Positions 10,255-22,859 of a stretch of DNA of 64,000 nt are shown piece by piece (the stretch's first letter is position 1; each line of letters starts with the position of its first letter). The DNA is taken from contig NC_045134.1 of assembly GCF_007655135.1 (NCBI RefSeq), positions 7,646,982 through 7,710,981 on the forward strand, written 5' to 3'. The translations under genes and the position numbers were made by a program. The DNA is from Punica granatum. Lineage: Eukaryota > Streptophyta > Magnoliopsida > Myrtales > Lythraceae. The notes under the pieces were generated by a model, which searched no databases, was not told the origin of the DNA, and worked only from the letters and a program-made list of their open reading frames with translations.

Positions 10255-13200
10255 ATGGAGGCGAACGCTGGCATGGTCGCCGGCTCCTACAAGAGGAACG
10301 AGCTCGTCCGGATTCGCCACGATTCCGACAGTGCGGTAAGTGATTTGAGCTCCTGATAATGGCTGACCGGATTTTTTTTTAATCGGGAGCATCTGACAGT
10401 GTAGATCTGAGATTTGTGTCGCGAATTGAGTCAATCTGGTTGATTTCGGAGTAGTGGCGAAAAATTTTTGGAGTGCACGATATGATTGTATAGTACTCAG
10501 TACTTCGCAGTGATCAGCTCACTGAGAGTGAGCAACTGTGGATCTGAAGAGTTGATGCAAAACCGAAGTGCATTTCAAATGCAGATCAAAATTTGTTTCT
10601 ACGAGCACGTGACTCTATTCGTCTCTGCTTTTGAGTTATAGAGTGAATCTATTAATCTAGTCTGTGTCTTGAATCAAGCTATCGGATTTTGTTATAGTGT
10701 CCTACTATGGCGGGGATTTCAATCTGTGATATGTTGCATCTGCTTCGAGTGTTTATTAGCTTCTGAACGCTTATTTTCTTTATGGATTATACTGTCGATC
10801 ATGTTATAGATCCATTTCGTATTTACGGATGAGTTGTCGTCTCTGCTTTCTTAGATGTAGTTTGCTATTCTGTATTTCTTAATGAGTATCTCGTTATTCA
10901 TAATCTCATTTGAATGATACAGCCCAAGCCATCGAAGAGCTTGAATGGTCAAACATGTCAGATCTGCGGGGATACTGTTGGATTTACTGTTAATGGTGAT
11001 TGCTTCGTAGCTTGCAATGAATGTGCATTCCCAGTCTGTCGCCCCTGTTATGAGTACGAGAGAAAAGATGGTAATCAGTGTTGTCCGCAGTGCAAGACTC
11101 GGTACAAAAGGCACAAAGGTAAGACTATATTTAGGATTTCTTCTGATTTGTCTAGTTAACTGTAGTTTTAGTTCTGACTCTGGTCTATCCGTACTTTCAG
11201 GGAGTCCTCGAGTGGCAGGTGATGATGATGAGAATGATGTTGATGACATTGAGAATGAGTTCAATTATAACCAAGGAGATGCCCCTAGAAGGCGCCAGTG
11301 GCAGGGAGATGAATCAGATGTTTCTTCTTCTCGACGCGAGTCTCAACACCCAGTCCCTCTCTTGACTCACGGACACTCGGTAGACAACTAACTCTTGCTC
11401 CATTGACTTCTCTGAATTAACTCTTCAACATGGTAAACTTTTAAAATTACAGAGGGTTATAAAGGGTTTTTGCTGAGGATGCTTCATTTCACATATATGT
11501 TTTTACTCCTCTTATGATTTAATCTGACTTGGTCTATACTGGAGACTCAATGTTTGTTCTATCTTTGGGATCACAATTGCGAAGTATCATATTGATGGGT
11601 TCTCTTAGCTACTAGCTTTTATAAGTGATCTGACTAGTAGCTCTTGTTGTCTCAATAATTTGGTTCTTTTATTGCCCAACCTTAGATTCATTGCCCTAAT
11701 TAACGGCTTAAAAAGCATTTTGTGCAACATCACCTGGTACTAGCTTATGTTGTAATAGTACTCCACTATATGAGGTTTCTATGGATAAGATAAGGTCAAG
11801 AGGTCAATATCTTCAGGAAACGGAGAAATGTATGATGATTTTTTCTCGAGTCGAAGAGCGACATCCTTGCCCTTTTGCATTGACATACTTTTTTTTTTTT
11901 TCTAGAGCGAAAAATCGTAATCTTAAATACAGGAAATAGTTTTTCAGGCTTCAAAATGTTAATATAACCTGGCTGGTGACTCTGCTTAATGGAGTTGACG
12001 ACTGATAATTAAGTAAAATTCATGTCCCAAAATATCATTAATCAAATTATATTGCTTAAAGTTATTGATGTTTACCAAGTCTCCTATTTGTCCAATTCTT
12101 GCAGGTGTCTGGAGAAATCCCCTGTGCTACACCTGATAATCAATCTGTACGGACTACATCAGGACCTTTGGATCCCAGACAACCAGGTGACACTTCAACT
12201 TGTGTTTATTCGAAGTTCCTAGGAAAGTATATATCGCATAAATAACTAATTGTTTCACAAAACATATTAGTTCCTGTGCGCATTGTGGACCCGTCGAAGG
12301 ACTTGAACACTTATGGCCTTGGAAGTGTTGACTGGAAAGAAAGAGTTGAAGGTTGGAAACTTAAGCAGGATAAAAATGTGCTTCCGATATCTAGTCGATA
12401 TTCTGAAGGGAAGGGAGGTGACATAGAAGGCACTGGTTCTAATGGTGAAGAGCTCCAAATGTAAGTATCAGCTATACAGAATTTATGATGTATCGTGTTG
12501 GTATTTCATTTTTAACGTCGAATGAATTATTTAGGTTTCGAGTTTCATCTCATTGGCAGATATAAATTAGCTCATCTGAAGTAATCATAGTTGCAGATTA
12601 TTGAATAGGCATAATTTTTCCTGATAGTCAATTAAAAATAAATTGAGCATTTCTAAACCAAGTATTTTCTTGTTACAGGGCTGATGATGCTCGTCAACCT
12701 CTGAGTCGAATAGTACCTATACCGTCGTCTCATCTGACACCTTATCGAGTTGTCATTATTCTTCGGTTGATTATTTTGGGCTTCTTCTTACAGTATCGTG
12801 CCACTCACCCAGTGAAAGATGCTTACCCTTTATGGTTGACATCAGTTATTTGTGAGATTTGGTTTGCATTATCATGGCTTTTGGATCAATTCCCAAAATG
12901 GTCACCAATCAACCGTGAGACATTCCTTGATAGACTGGCATTGAGGTCGGTTTGCTTCTGTCCTTTGCCAATTGCAGCTGTTACTTTGAGCTTCAGCTTC
13001 AGCCTCTTTAACTTTATGAATAAACTTATCTTGTAGATATGATCGGGAAGGGGAACCGTCACAGCTGGCTCCTGTCGATGTCTTTGTTAGTACGGTGGAT
13101 CCTCTCAAAGAACCTCCTCTTATAACAGCAAACACTGTCTTGTCCATTCTTGCAGTGGATTACCCTGTCGACAAAGTCTCCTGTTATGTTTCTGATGATG

Positions 13201-16200
13201 GTTCAGCAATGTTGACTTTTGAAGCCCTCTCCGAAACTGCTGAGTTTGCCAGGAAGTGGGTACCCTTCTGCAAGAAGCACAATATTGAGCCTAGGGCACC
13301 GGAATTTTACTTTGCCCAAAAGATAGATTACTTAAAGGACAAGATACAGCCTTCTTTTGTCAAAGAACGCAGAGCAATGAAGGTTAGCTATTATTTGTAA
13401 GTAAAATTTGGTACTTCCACTCGTGAATTGTTGAAAATGATAAACATTTGCTGCAAATTGTTTTGCAGAGAGAATATGAAGAATTCAAAGTGCGAATCAA
13501 CGCTCTTGTTGCTAAGGCACAGAAGATGCCAGAAGAAGGGTGGACAATGCAGGATGGTACATCTTGGCCTGGAAATAATCCTAGGGACCATCCAGGAATG
13601 ATCCAGGTATTATTACATCTTACAATTAAACCATTAGAATTTCATCTTTGTTTTTCCCTTGGTCTCTTTGAAATATGATCTATAAGTTTTTAATATCATC
13701 TTGCTAAAATGTTAGGTCTTTTTGGGTCATAGCGGGGGACTTGATACTGATGGAAACGAGCTACCTCGGCTTGTTTATGTTTCTCGTGAAAAGCGACCTG
13801 GTTTTCAACATCACAAGAAAGCTGGAGCTATGAACGCTTTGGTTTGTTATTCTAAACTCTTTCTGCTATCCTTTTCACGACCTACAATATGCCTTGATAA
13901 TATAAAGTCAGGTTTTCATGCACTCATGCTTCAGTCGTAATCTGGTTTTTCCACTTGCATTTGTCTCTCGTAAATTTGTCCTTTATCTGTTGACTGGATG
14001 AGACACATTCATGATACATTTTCGTGGCAATTTATCAGAATATAGATCATAAAAATATTAAACCATTTCCTCAGCAGGAGCGGGTTCATTACCCTATCTT
14101 AATTTACAAGTAAATGAATTTCAGTAAAGTTAACATGATGGAAAATTGCTAGGATACCTAAAAATAGGGAAAAGGAAAACTAACAAAAACATCCTTTTTT
14201 TTAATTATTATATAAATCTCGGAATCTAGATTATGAAATATTTTTTCCTATATTTACAATTTGGCAGCTGTTGCTTGATTACTGAACAAACTTTTCCTTA
14301 GAGCCCCATGGATTTACTTGACCTCTTTCATCAATCTGCTTGCATGTCGTTGCTTATCTTGGTATATGCAGATCCGTGTTTCTGCTGTACTCACAAATGG
14401 AGCCTATCTTCTGAATGTCGACTGTGATCACTACTTCAACAACAGTAAAGCTCTTAAAGAAGCCATGTGTTTCATGATGGATCCCATTCTTGGAAAGAAG
14501 ACATGCTACGTTCAGTTCCCTCAGCGTTTTGATGGCATTGACTTGCATGATCGATATGCCAACCGCAACATTGTCTTCTTTGATGTATGTTAAATCTTTC
14601 TTAATGAATCTGTACACAATTTCCTTTGTCTGCTTAGTTGTAACTGCAAGATTTCATTGTATCTGGTTTTTGTGCAGATTAACTTGAAGGGGCTTGATGG
14701 AATCCAAGGTCCTGTTTATGTGGGAACTGGATGTTGCTTCAACAGACAAGCTCTTTATGGATATGACCCAGTATTGACGGAGGAGGATCTGGAACCAAAT
14801 ATTATTGTGAAGAGTTGTTGTGGTTCAAGAAAGAAAGGGAAGAGCAGCAACAAGAAGTACATAGATAAGAAGAGGGCATTAAAAAGAACTGAATCCACCA
14901 TTCCCATTTTCAATATGGAGGATGTTGATGATGGAGTAGAAGGTATAGATAACTATCTCCTCTTGTATAATAAGCTACCAACTCTTTCAAATGGTTTATA
15001 CGTTTTGCAAAGACTCCAGTCTTTTCTTAAATCTGCCTGATGTGCTCTGCAAATTATATGACTTTACACAGAAATAGTATTGCGATGAAGATCTATCACT
15101 CCTGATAGAGCCATGCATGCACTCCTAGGATTATCTCCAATGAAATGTCGTTAAATTCATTCCCTCTGTTCTGCAGGATATGATGATGAGAGGTCACTAC
15201 TCATGTCTCAGAAGACTCTGGAGAAGAGATTCGGTCAGTCTCCTGTCTTTATTGCTGCTACCTTCATGGAACAGGGTGGCATTCCACCTTCTACCAACCC
15301 CGCAACTCTCTTAAAAGAAGCAATACACGTTATTAGCTGTGGCTATGAGGACAAGACTGAATGGGGCAAAGAGGTAACTAAATTTGATAGTCTACTGATC
15401 TTAAGTGACACATTACTTATCTTCTCAAGACTCTCCTGAAGGGTGCTAATTCGAGGTATTTTCTTGCAAACAGATTGGGTGGATATACGGTTCAGTTACA
15501 GAAGATATTTTGACTGGGTTCAAGATGCATGCTCGAGGTTGGATCTCGATCTATTGCATGCCTCCTCGCCCAGCCTTTAAGGGTTCTGCTCCCATCAATC
15601 TATCTGACCGTTTGAACCAGGTTCTTCGGTGGGCTCTTGGTTCAATCGAGATTTTGCTAAGCAGACATTGCCCCATTTGGTATGGATACAATGGAAGATT
15701 AAAGCTATTGGAGAGAATAGCGTACATCAACACCATTGTCTACCCTCTGACCTCAATCCCATTGATAGCGTATTGTACGCTTCCAGCATTTTGTCTTCTC
15801 ACCGGAAAGTTCATCATCCCCGAGGTCAGTGATCTGTTTCACCTAATTGGTTTAATGATCTGTTTCACTACATGAAATCAGTGTAGTTACGTCCAAACAA
15901 CAATTTACTCCTTTATTCTATGCATCCACCAGATAAGCAACTTTGCGAGCATGTGGTTCATCCTTTTGTTCGTCTCCATCTTCGCTACGGGGATCCTCGA
16001 GCTCCGCTGGAGTGGTATCAGCATTGAGGACTGGTGGAGGAATGAGCAGTTCTGGGTCATTGGAGGCACCTCTGCTCACCTCTTTGCGGTCTTCCAGGGG
16101 CTCCTTAAGGTCCTTGGTGGGATCGACACCAACTTCACTGTCACCTCAAAGGCCGCAGACGAAGATGGGGATTTTGCGGAGCTCTATGTTTTCAAGTGGA

Positions 16201-16520
16201 CTTCCCTCCTCATCCCGCCCACCACTGTCCTCATAGTGAACCTAGTTGGGATTGTGGCAGGAGTTTCTTTTGCAATCAACAGTGGCTACCAGTCCTGGGG
16301 CCCGCTCTTCGGGAAGCTCTTCTTTGCGATATGGGTCATTGCCCACCTGTATCCATTCCTCAAGGGTCTGTTGGGCAGGCAGAACCGTACTCCCACAATC
16401 GTGATCGTGTGGTCCATACTCCTGGCCTCTATATTCTCCCTCCTCTGGGTGAGGATCGACCCGTTCACATCCGACCCCACCAAGACTGCTGCAAACAGTC
16501 AGTGTGGCATCAATTGCTAA
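10255..16520 (+). CDS. CESA1: Cellulose synthase A catalytic subunit, CESA1 type (primary wall)
   Basis: Fourteen exons: 10255-10335, 10923-11118, 11201-11379, 12105-12186, 12271-12460, 12679-12945, 13037-13382, 13469-13606, 13716-13841, 14372-14584, 14678-14942, 15177-15373, 15474-15824 and 15933-16520. All borders are GT/AG and the exons sum to 3,219 bp (1,072 residues; Arabidopsis CESA1 has 1,081). The N-terminus [16 protein letters not shown] is CESA1-like. The zinc finger starts at C39-x-x-C42 and ends CPQC. Exon 6 holds two membrane segments. The GT-A catalytic core carries DDG (about 385-387), DCD (552-554), TED (769-771) and QVLRW (809-813), so all UDP-glucose and polymerisation motifs are present. 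Six more membrane segments follow, ending QCGINC. It polymerises UDP-glucose into beta-1,4-glucan in the plasma-membrane rosette, with CESA3 and CESA6-type partners. Odd points: the N-terminal linker lacks about 13 residues before DPRQP, and the usual FPKWF/YP reads FPKWSP. Confidence 0.97.
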
Positions 16521-17235
16521 TGAGTGTGATCCCTGGTATGCTCGGTCTCTTTCTCTTCACGATTATTTCTGGTGTATATAATAAGCATCAATGAAGTATG
16601 CTTTACCATCGAGGTTACACCGAAATGTAGCTCCATCTACCTTCCTCATAAGTATTGTCGCAGTGGAGAAGGCATGAAGGGTCTTCTAGTTCTCCCATGA
16701 CTTACTCTACTGTGCTATGATACACAGGACAAGAGAATCGACCAGCCCGTACTTTATTGATAGAAATGTGACGTATTTATATCCACAATTCCGTGGGAAT
16801 AGCAATTCATTTTCTTCTTTCCCCTATTATTCTTCTATGTACCGTTTTGGGACATTTGTTTCTATTTTCTTATCATGAAGAGGCATCGAATGAATTGTGT
16901 GTGTGTAGAATATCTTGGCTTGTGTTTATCCATCCTTGTATTTATTAGACTAACTAATCCGGAATTCTTAATGGCCGACCCTGATACAACAATTGATGAA
17001 TTCTCAAGAAACAAGATGTACAACATCAGGGGTGTCCACAGGTTACGGCACGTGTCGCATTTACCGGAAAATGACTCTGATGGTCAAGTTTCAAGTGATG
17101 TTGCCCTTTGGCCCATGCCGAAATGAATGTGCCCTAGCCTTGCGAGCTCTTCGCCGGGACAGGCATAGTGAAAGCTCGGTGTCATTAGAAGTCCTGAAGC
17201 CTTGTTGGCTTTTGTTTATAAGAGTCGCTCTGTGC
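16521..17235 (+). other. CESA1 3' flank, probable 3' UTR then intergenic DNA
   Basis: No second gene is evident. The stretch just after the stop is expected to be 3' UTR; AATAAG near 16580 is a possible weak polyadenylation signal. Open frames at 16875-17126 and 16993-17250 have no recognisable domain. Confidence 0.45.
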
Positions 17236-17239
17236 AAAT

Positions 17240-18140
17240 GCAATTTCTAGCATGTTATCAATGGCTCTCACTCCATTGCCAATGAGCCGATACAGGTCTC
17301 TCCCATTGTTGATAAGCTGATCCATGAAACAGAAATTGGCAGCGAGCAGACCGACTTTAAGGTGATGATATTACTCAAATGCTACGCATATACGTATGTA
17401 TTCTCATTGGAGCAACCTATTACTCAAATTCTAAGCGTATATGTATAGATTCTCATCGGAGCAGCCTACTTTGGGCTCGACTTGGGTACGCCTTCTGACG
17501 ACTTAAGTGATAGACATTCAAGGAAATGCTCTAACTGTAGAAGAGCAGACCTCGATAAAAGCCGATCTGTTTGGACCGAATATCCATTCTTGCATCTATA
17601 ATTCATAACAAGTCCCACCGAGGAAAGTTTTCCACTTTGTCCACGAACAAGCCTATCTGTTGCGGTCCAGTTGGACTCTTAACGGGGGACTAGGGCTGTT
17701 TCCTTGTAGTTCAATGAGATGGATCTTCATTGTTCTTCCACGATATTGCAAAGCATCTTCCAAGTTCAATGACAATGTGTCCGATTTAGCTTGGAGGTTG
17801 AGCGGATTTAGCTTCCCTATCTAAGCTGAAGAGATCCATGAGAATGAATAGCTGTGGGATTTGGTTCTTGAGCAAACTAAGGCCCTCCAGCACAGTCGTC
17901 TTTTAGAATGGCTCGTTAAGGATCACCAGCTCTCGTCTCCCTCACTGCGAATCCTCATCAACATCTCGTACACGAAAGCAGACTCAATGCACGAGAGACC
18001 GATTATGTCGGAGTAGCACTCACGCAGTCTTGCCACATAATTCTTCACAAACTGTGTCTTCTAAGCTGAGGTTGAACCTCGTTAGGATAACCTGCAAGAA
18101 CCCCTGTTTGTGTCTTTCATGGCTCCCAACCCTTCACTGA
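17240..18140 (-). pseudogene. Decayed DUF247 (UPF0481) pseudogene
   Basis: Read on the minus strand, this is a damaged copy of the intact DUF247 gene at 18680-20978. Recognisable blocks are FCFMDQLIN near 17320, a part encoding ESAFVYEMLMRI near 17970, ARLRECYSDIIGLS near 18020, and the EGLGAMKD start of the family domain near 18120. They occur in the expected order but the middle of the gene is missing and several stops and frame changes interrupt it; for example, the CRIFNRPF equivalent region near 17905 is broken by a TGA. It lies in the same orientation as its neighbour, which fits tandem duplication followed by decay. Confidence 0.8.
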
Positions 18141-18310
18141 CCGGAACGATTGCTAAATTCAAACCGCCAGTTGGAAAATCTCTTCATCATGAGGATAATT
18201 CTTGTCTGTTCATAGTATTTGGCTGCTGCGATGGCATAGCTTCAGGTTTTTTCCGTGCCAGAGATATACTTCGGGTTCTGTTCACCTCTTTTAAGCCAAA
18301 AAGAATGCAA

Positions 18311-18383
18311 AAAACCACTTTCAATTTGCGGAGTCTTCACTGGCTTAGAGCATGTGAAGAAGTACCTCTAATTGCTATCGTTT
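18311..18383. repeat. Short DUF247-flank segment repeated at 38376-38446
   Basis: About 70 bases containing CTTTCAATTTGCGGAGTCTT and GGCTTAGAGCATGTGAAGA reappear with roughly 80% identity at 38376-38446 (CTTTCAATTTGTGGAGTCTT, GGCTTAGAGCATGTAAATA). It sits between the DUF247 pseudogene and the intact gene, and in the second site it borders unit 2-specific DNA. Confidence 0.7.
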
Positions 18384-18679
18384 CCGTTAAAAAACAATTG
18401 CATCCGAAATGAATATAGAACTAAGATTTCATGATGAATTTGTCATCCCGAACAATTTGATGAAAACGTTGATAGCGAAACATGTCTTATGCGCAACGGA
18501 CCAAGCATTTTCTTTTCACTTCATAAGTTGACCAATCGTTATTTGTTGTGCCGCCCTCGTCTACAATGAGAGAATACGCAGTACCTTTGTATTTTCGACT
18601 CATTAGGGATGATGAGTGCAGTGGACATGCCTCACCGAAGGTAGAACAGAAAAAACTTACATATGCATCTATTGAACCT

Positions 18680-20978
18680 TTAATTAGAGATAATAGCAAA
18701 CACTGCTTGTATACCGGTGAGCACAAGGAGGACGATGGCTGCAATTACGGAAATGCTCGCCCATGGAGTGCTGAAGTAGTCTCTCCCCAATGCTGCTTTC
18801 CACTTGTGCCACGGCACCTCGCAGTACTCAGTAAGCTCCAAGCATAGTTTCGTAAAGTAGGAAGGAGGGCTTGTACGTAGACCTTGGGCCATATTGTTGA
18901 TGATACTGGATACTTGTGCGCTATTCCCTATTGCATTCACGAGGACCCGGCTTTGAACTAGAAGATCCACATCGCTTGGCTCGTTGATAAGCTGGTCCAG
19001 GAGAATGAAGTAGTTGGTCAACAGATGGTTACCCAAGTAGTGGCACTGCTCGAATGCCAGCAGATTCCTAAATACGGTTTCGGTCATGTCATCCATGAAG
19101 AATGACGGGAACTCGAGGGTCCCCCGCTGGCAGTCGAACTTAATGTCAAGGAGACTGGTGCTCTTGGTGTTCATGGTGACTCTGACTCCACATCGGCGGA
19201 GCTTTGTGATGGAGGGTACAAGGACAGCCGACTTCAGGATATTATCGACCTCATCTGGCGGAACCGATTCACAACATATTCTCAGGGGACAAGCGAGGAC
19301 AAGATGCCGGCCTACCTTTCCAGGAGGGAATAGGTCTTGACAGCTTCTTGGACTGCTGAGGAGACATGGCACAGACACGCCACACTTGGTTCTGTCCTCC
19401 GATGGTTGGGTATCCATTAATGGGTGAGGCAATAGCAGCAATCTCAGGAGACAATCGAGGAGATGAACTACTTCGGAGGAACAAACCTTGTTTCTGTTGA
19501 CCCAATTGTTTCGGATATGCGGCGTGACGTTTAGAAATTTCCAGATATATTCCATGAACAAATCCGACCCCGATTCAGGGGGAATAGGAGCTGTGGTTGA
19601 GAGGCAAATATAACAAAGCTTTAGGAACTGCTTGTTGGCCTCTGAAATGCAATTAACACAAAACTCGACCCCGGAAAAGACGATCTTCGTCTCAGTTCTG
19701 GAATTAGTTGGAATGTTATTGCTGTTCTTTAATTAGTTATTATCGACTATGTATGTAACCAATAAATTTGATGGATCTAACGAGTTACTTGACCGAAAAG
19801 TAATTGACAGTCATCTGGTTGTGCAACAATTTGTCTATAGTTGCGAACACAAACGGGAGGCTTCTTTACCTGGTTGAAAGAGGTTCAAATTTGGCTTGAA
19901 TGATTGGCTTTGTATCTCAAACGTGTTGGCAGAATACCCAGGTTTGTCCTGATGGCCGGAATTCACCGAGATATTGCTTGTTCTTTGCTGTTCCACATTT
20001 GATTCATCATTTGAGTTTGATGACGCCATGTCTGGTTTTCCTTGTGCTTCCCTGTTGGAGGCATGTTCTTCCAAGTCAGAAAGCATCCTGGCCTCCAAGT
20101 CCTTCACATCATCACCTCTAAATGAAGTGGTCGGTGGTCGAGCGGATTCAGCTCTTTTATCTAAGTTGAAGAGATCCTTGAGGATGAATAGCGGGATTTG
20201 GTTCTCGAGCAACATTAGATCATATATCACAGTCGTGATCAAGAATGGCCTGTTAAAGATCCTGCAGCTCTCTTCTCCCCGACTGCAAATCCTCACCAAC
20301 ATCTCGTACACAAAAGCAGAGTCAATCATCATGACCTTCACAAACTCATTGCTCGAGAGATTGATCGTGTCTGCATAGCTCTCACGCAGTCTTGCCTCTC
20401 TATCCTTCACAAAAACTGCGTACTCTTCCAAGCTAAGGTTGACCCTCTCCAGGAAAAGCTGCAAGTACCTCTGTTTATACCCTTCCATGGCTTCCAAGCC
20501 TTCTCCTTTATGGTGGATTGGCCCGATCGAAACAACCTTTTTTTATGGGATAATAATCAAGAGAACTAATTATCTATTATACATAGACTTAACCAAAAAG
20601 CTAATGGCGGTGAGACTGGATCCAACAATCGAAATAACATTTCATGCGAACTGACAGGAACCATTACTATAATTTAAAGCACCAGTCGAATCACCGAGAT
20701 AAATGCTACACATGACAAGTTATATGCAACAATCTTATCACCTGAGGAGTGTATGCGGCCGGATTCTTAACGCGGAGATGCTTGGGAACTCCGTAGATGC
20801 AGTGATTGGGGGTTAGAGGAGACAACTTATTCATTTCTTCTCTCAGTGAAGTGACCATTGCCAGCAATGGAACTACTGGGTTTTCCTTTTCCATTAGAAT
20901 TGTCGACTCACTCTCACTGTGAACCATCAGCTCATGGCTCAGATCATCGGGTTCGGCCATATTGCTTTCAATTGCCAT
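18680..20978 (-). CDS. DUF247/UPF0481 family membrane-anchored protein, intact, three exons
   Basis: Exons on the minus strand: 20978-20742, 20536-19870 and 19641-18680 (stop TAA), with GT/AG borders and consistent phases, giving 621 residues. Family hallmarks in order: NHCIYGVPKHLR (about 58-69), VSIGPIHH at the start of exon 2, LEAMEGYKQRYLQLFLERV, ESCRIFNRPF, LLENQIPLFILKDLF, FEQCHYL, LDQLINEPSDVDLL, EVPWHKWKAALGRDYF, and a C-terminal hydrophobic segment SVIAAIVLLVLTGIQAVFAI, the expected membrane anchor. Start: Met at 20978 is followed by a second Met (MAEPDD) six codons later; either could be used. Most DUF247 proteins have 400-550 residues; the extra length is a Ser/Asn/Gln-rich linker near the exon 2 end plus added sequence at the exon 3 start. 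Molecular function is unknown for most members; some grass homologues are self-incompatibility determinants. It is one of four family copies here, all on the minus strand. Confidence 0.88.
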
Positions 20979-21252
20979 TCGATAATTGTTTCTTCTTCTT
21001 CCAACTGTTTGTAACATCAATGGGAACAGAGATGGAAAAAGAATACCACAACGAATCAGAGACACCGTTGTCTGCAGATAAGATACCGGTCCGTCTAAGA
21101 TGGCATCGTGTCAATATAACTCGTTTCTGTCTTTTTGTGGGTGACCGGCTATAGCAGGTGCAGCCAGTCCCGTTATTTAATAATAATAAACGAAGCATAT
21201 AAAAAAAAGAAAAAAAGGGAACAGGAAACTCGCTGGCTCCAGCAAAGGCAGA

Positions 21253-21337
21253 GGGGGTGGGTCAGTCGCCCGCGGTAGCCGCCCCACCGGCGACCTCGGC
21301 CGGTGCGGTGGCTGCCGTTGGCGATTGACCCACCCCC
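21253..21337. repeat. GC-rich 38-bp imperfect hairpin
   Basis: Left arm 21253-21290 begins GGGGGTGGGTCAGTCGCC; right arm about 21300-21337 ends GGCGATTGACCCACCCCC. The arms pair over about 38 bases with roughly six mismatches around a loop of about nine bases. It sits in A-rich DNA upstream of the DUF247 start. It could be a small fold-back element or a hairpin RNA source; nothing shows transcription. Confidence 0.75.
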
Positions 21338-21744
21338 AGTTTTCTGATCTACCATTTTTTTTATTTGATCTGTTGATTTTCTTTTTTTTTTTTTGTTAAA
21401 AGTTCAATATCCAACAATGTTGTTCTTCTCAGTGCCGGTGGTGGTCTGTTGGCAATGAATTTAGAGGAGGAGCTGTGGAGAAAGAACATCTCATGGCTGC
21501 TATATTTGTGTTGGGTGCTGGACCGCGCAACAAAAGTCCTATTAAAGATGACATTTTTTTTTTGGGCGAACTGGGGGCCTAGGTCCAGTTTTATTAATAA
21601 TATAAATTAAACAATACATAAGCGAGTCATTGTGACTATTATAACATCTCCAAAACAATAAAAAGTGAAGCCCAGCTGGGCAAGAGTTCAGTCTATAATT
21701 TCCAACGGAAGACAAAATGCATAGTTTGCTAGCTAAATCGATAT

Positions 21745-22340
21745 TCACTTCAACGCAAATACAAGCAAAGTTGCCCTAGCTAAATCCACCGTGTTGCGAT
21801 CAATTTTGATCGATCTGCCCAAACCAAGCCCCATCCTTCTCAGGACAACTACATTATGGTACTCCATTGGCGAATTGGGGACTCGAGCCAAGACTGCCAC
21901 TTTCTTTATCTTAACTTCTTTTGGCTGGAAATTGGGAACCCATTCCTGCATGGTCAAGTTGACCTTAAACCAACCATGTCCCACCATATTACACAAAGTC
22001 CCTATCTTCTCGTGCCGTAAATTTCACAAAAAAAAAAGGTCGTTGGGCAAGTCTGTCAGTGAGAAGCTACCCTTCAGTGCCCAAATGTGTAGTAGACGAC
22101 GCTTGAGTACTGCATAGGTCACCCTCCTTCCCAACACTTTGATGATTAGTGATCCTTTCCAGTTGACTCAGAATTGGTCAATCTCAGTTTCTGTCAGCAA
22201 GACCGTAGGACATAGTTTATTAGAGAAGTCCACCATCATACGATCCTCAATCCGCAACGGAAGATCTGTTCTTCCAGGTCCTTTGTGGCAACCCATCTCC
22301 TCCCGGTTAAGATCTCCCTAAACTCTCGTGTCTAGTTCTC
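21745..22340 (-). pseudogene. LINE ORF1 remnant with DUF4283 domain
   Basis: The minus-strand frame 21996-21745 contains WVPNFQPKEVKIKKVAVLAR, then PMEYHNVVVLRRMG and GRSIKIDRNTVDLARA. These match the end of the DUF4283 domain (nucleic-acid-binding N-terminal part of plant L1-type ORF1 proteins), which typically reads W-x-P-x-F, PxEY and GxPxxxDxxT. Upstream, in another frame, an AVLKRRLLHIWALKGSFSLT-like part (about 22100-22040) is the expected N-terminal portion, so a frameshift separates them, at an A-run near 22026-22036. No reverse transcriptase follows in this orientation. Inactive fragment. Confidence 0.7.
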
Positions 22341-22859
22341 CGTGTTGATCCCCACCCTTTGGTTAGCTTGGTTAACATTAGCCTCATCATCTCTCTCCTA
22401 GTATTCTCTTGACCCTCTTGACATTGCGATCAAGTTGGTCAGCCTCTTCCTTCGACTGTTCGCCGCTCTCTCCTATGCCGCTCCTGCTCTCCATGTTAAT
22501 AGGAGATTCTTTCGTAGCGAACCATGTCGTCGATCTTCCTTAGATTGATGTTTACTACTAAAGATGACTTTGTGAACCTGGGAAGTGCTCATGAGCCTAT
22601 AGCACAGATCGCATTGTCCTATATGAGGGTTGATGAGATTACTAATGGCAAGCATAAGCACATGAGAAATACACGGTGGATCTGATGCGTTCAACCTTGG
22701 GGAGGTCGGGTCAAATTAACACTAATAGAGCATACGCAAGAGCGTGTGGCCTTTTACGGGGTGAGGACGACCATCGTATCTGCCGATTTGGGCCTTAGCC
22801 TGGATTATTGGTACAGCCTCGGCTAGCATGGTTGAGCTATACGTTTCAATCTTGAATGT

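Noticed and set aside
15943..16594. Alternative-frame and minus-strand frames over the last CESA1 exon
   Set aside because: Shadows in a GC-richer exon; the CESA frame is unambiguous.
19086..20378. Plus-strand frames overlapping the DUF247 gene
   Set aside because: Antisense shadows of the intact minus-strand exons. The same holds for 47575-47910 and 29445-29780.
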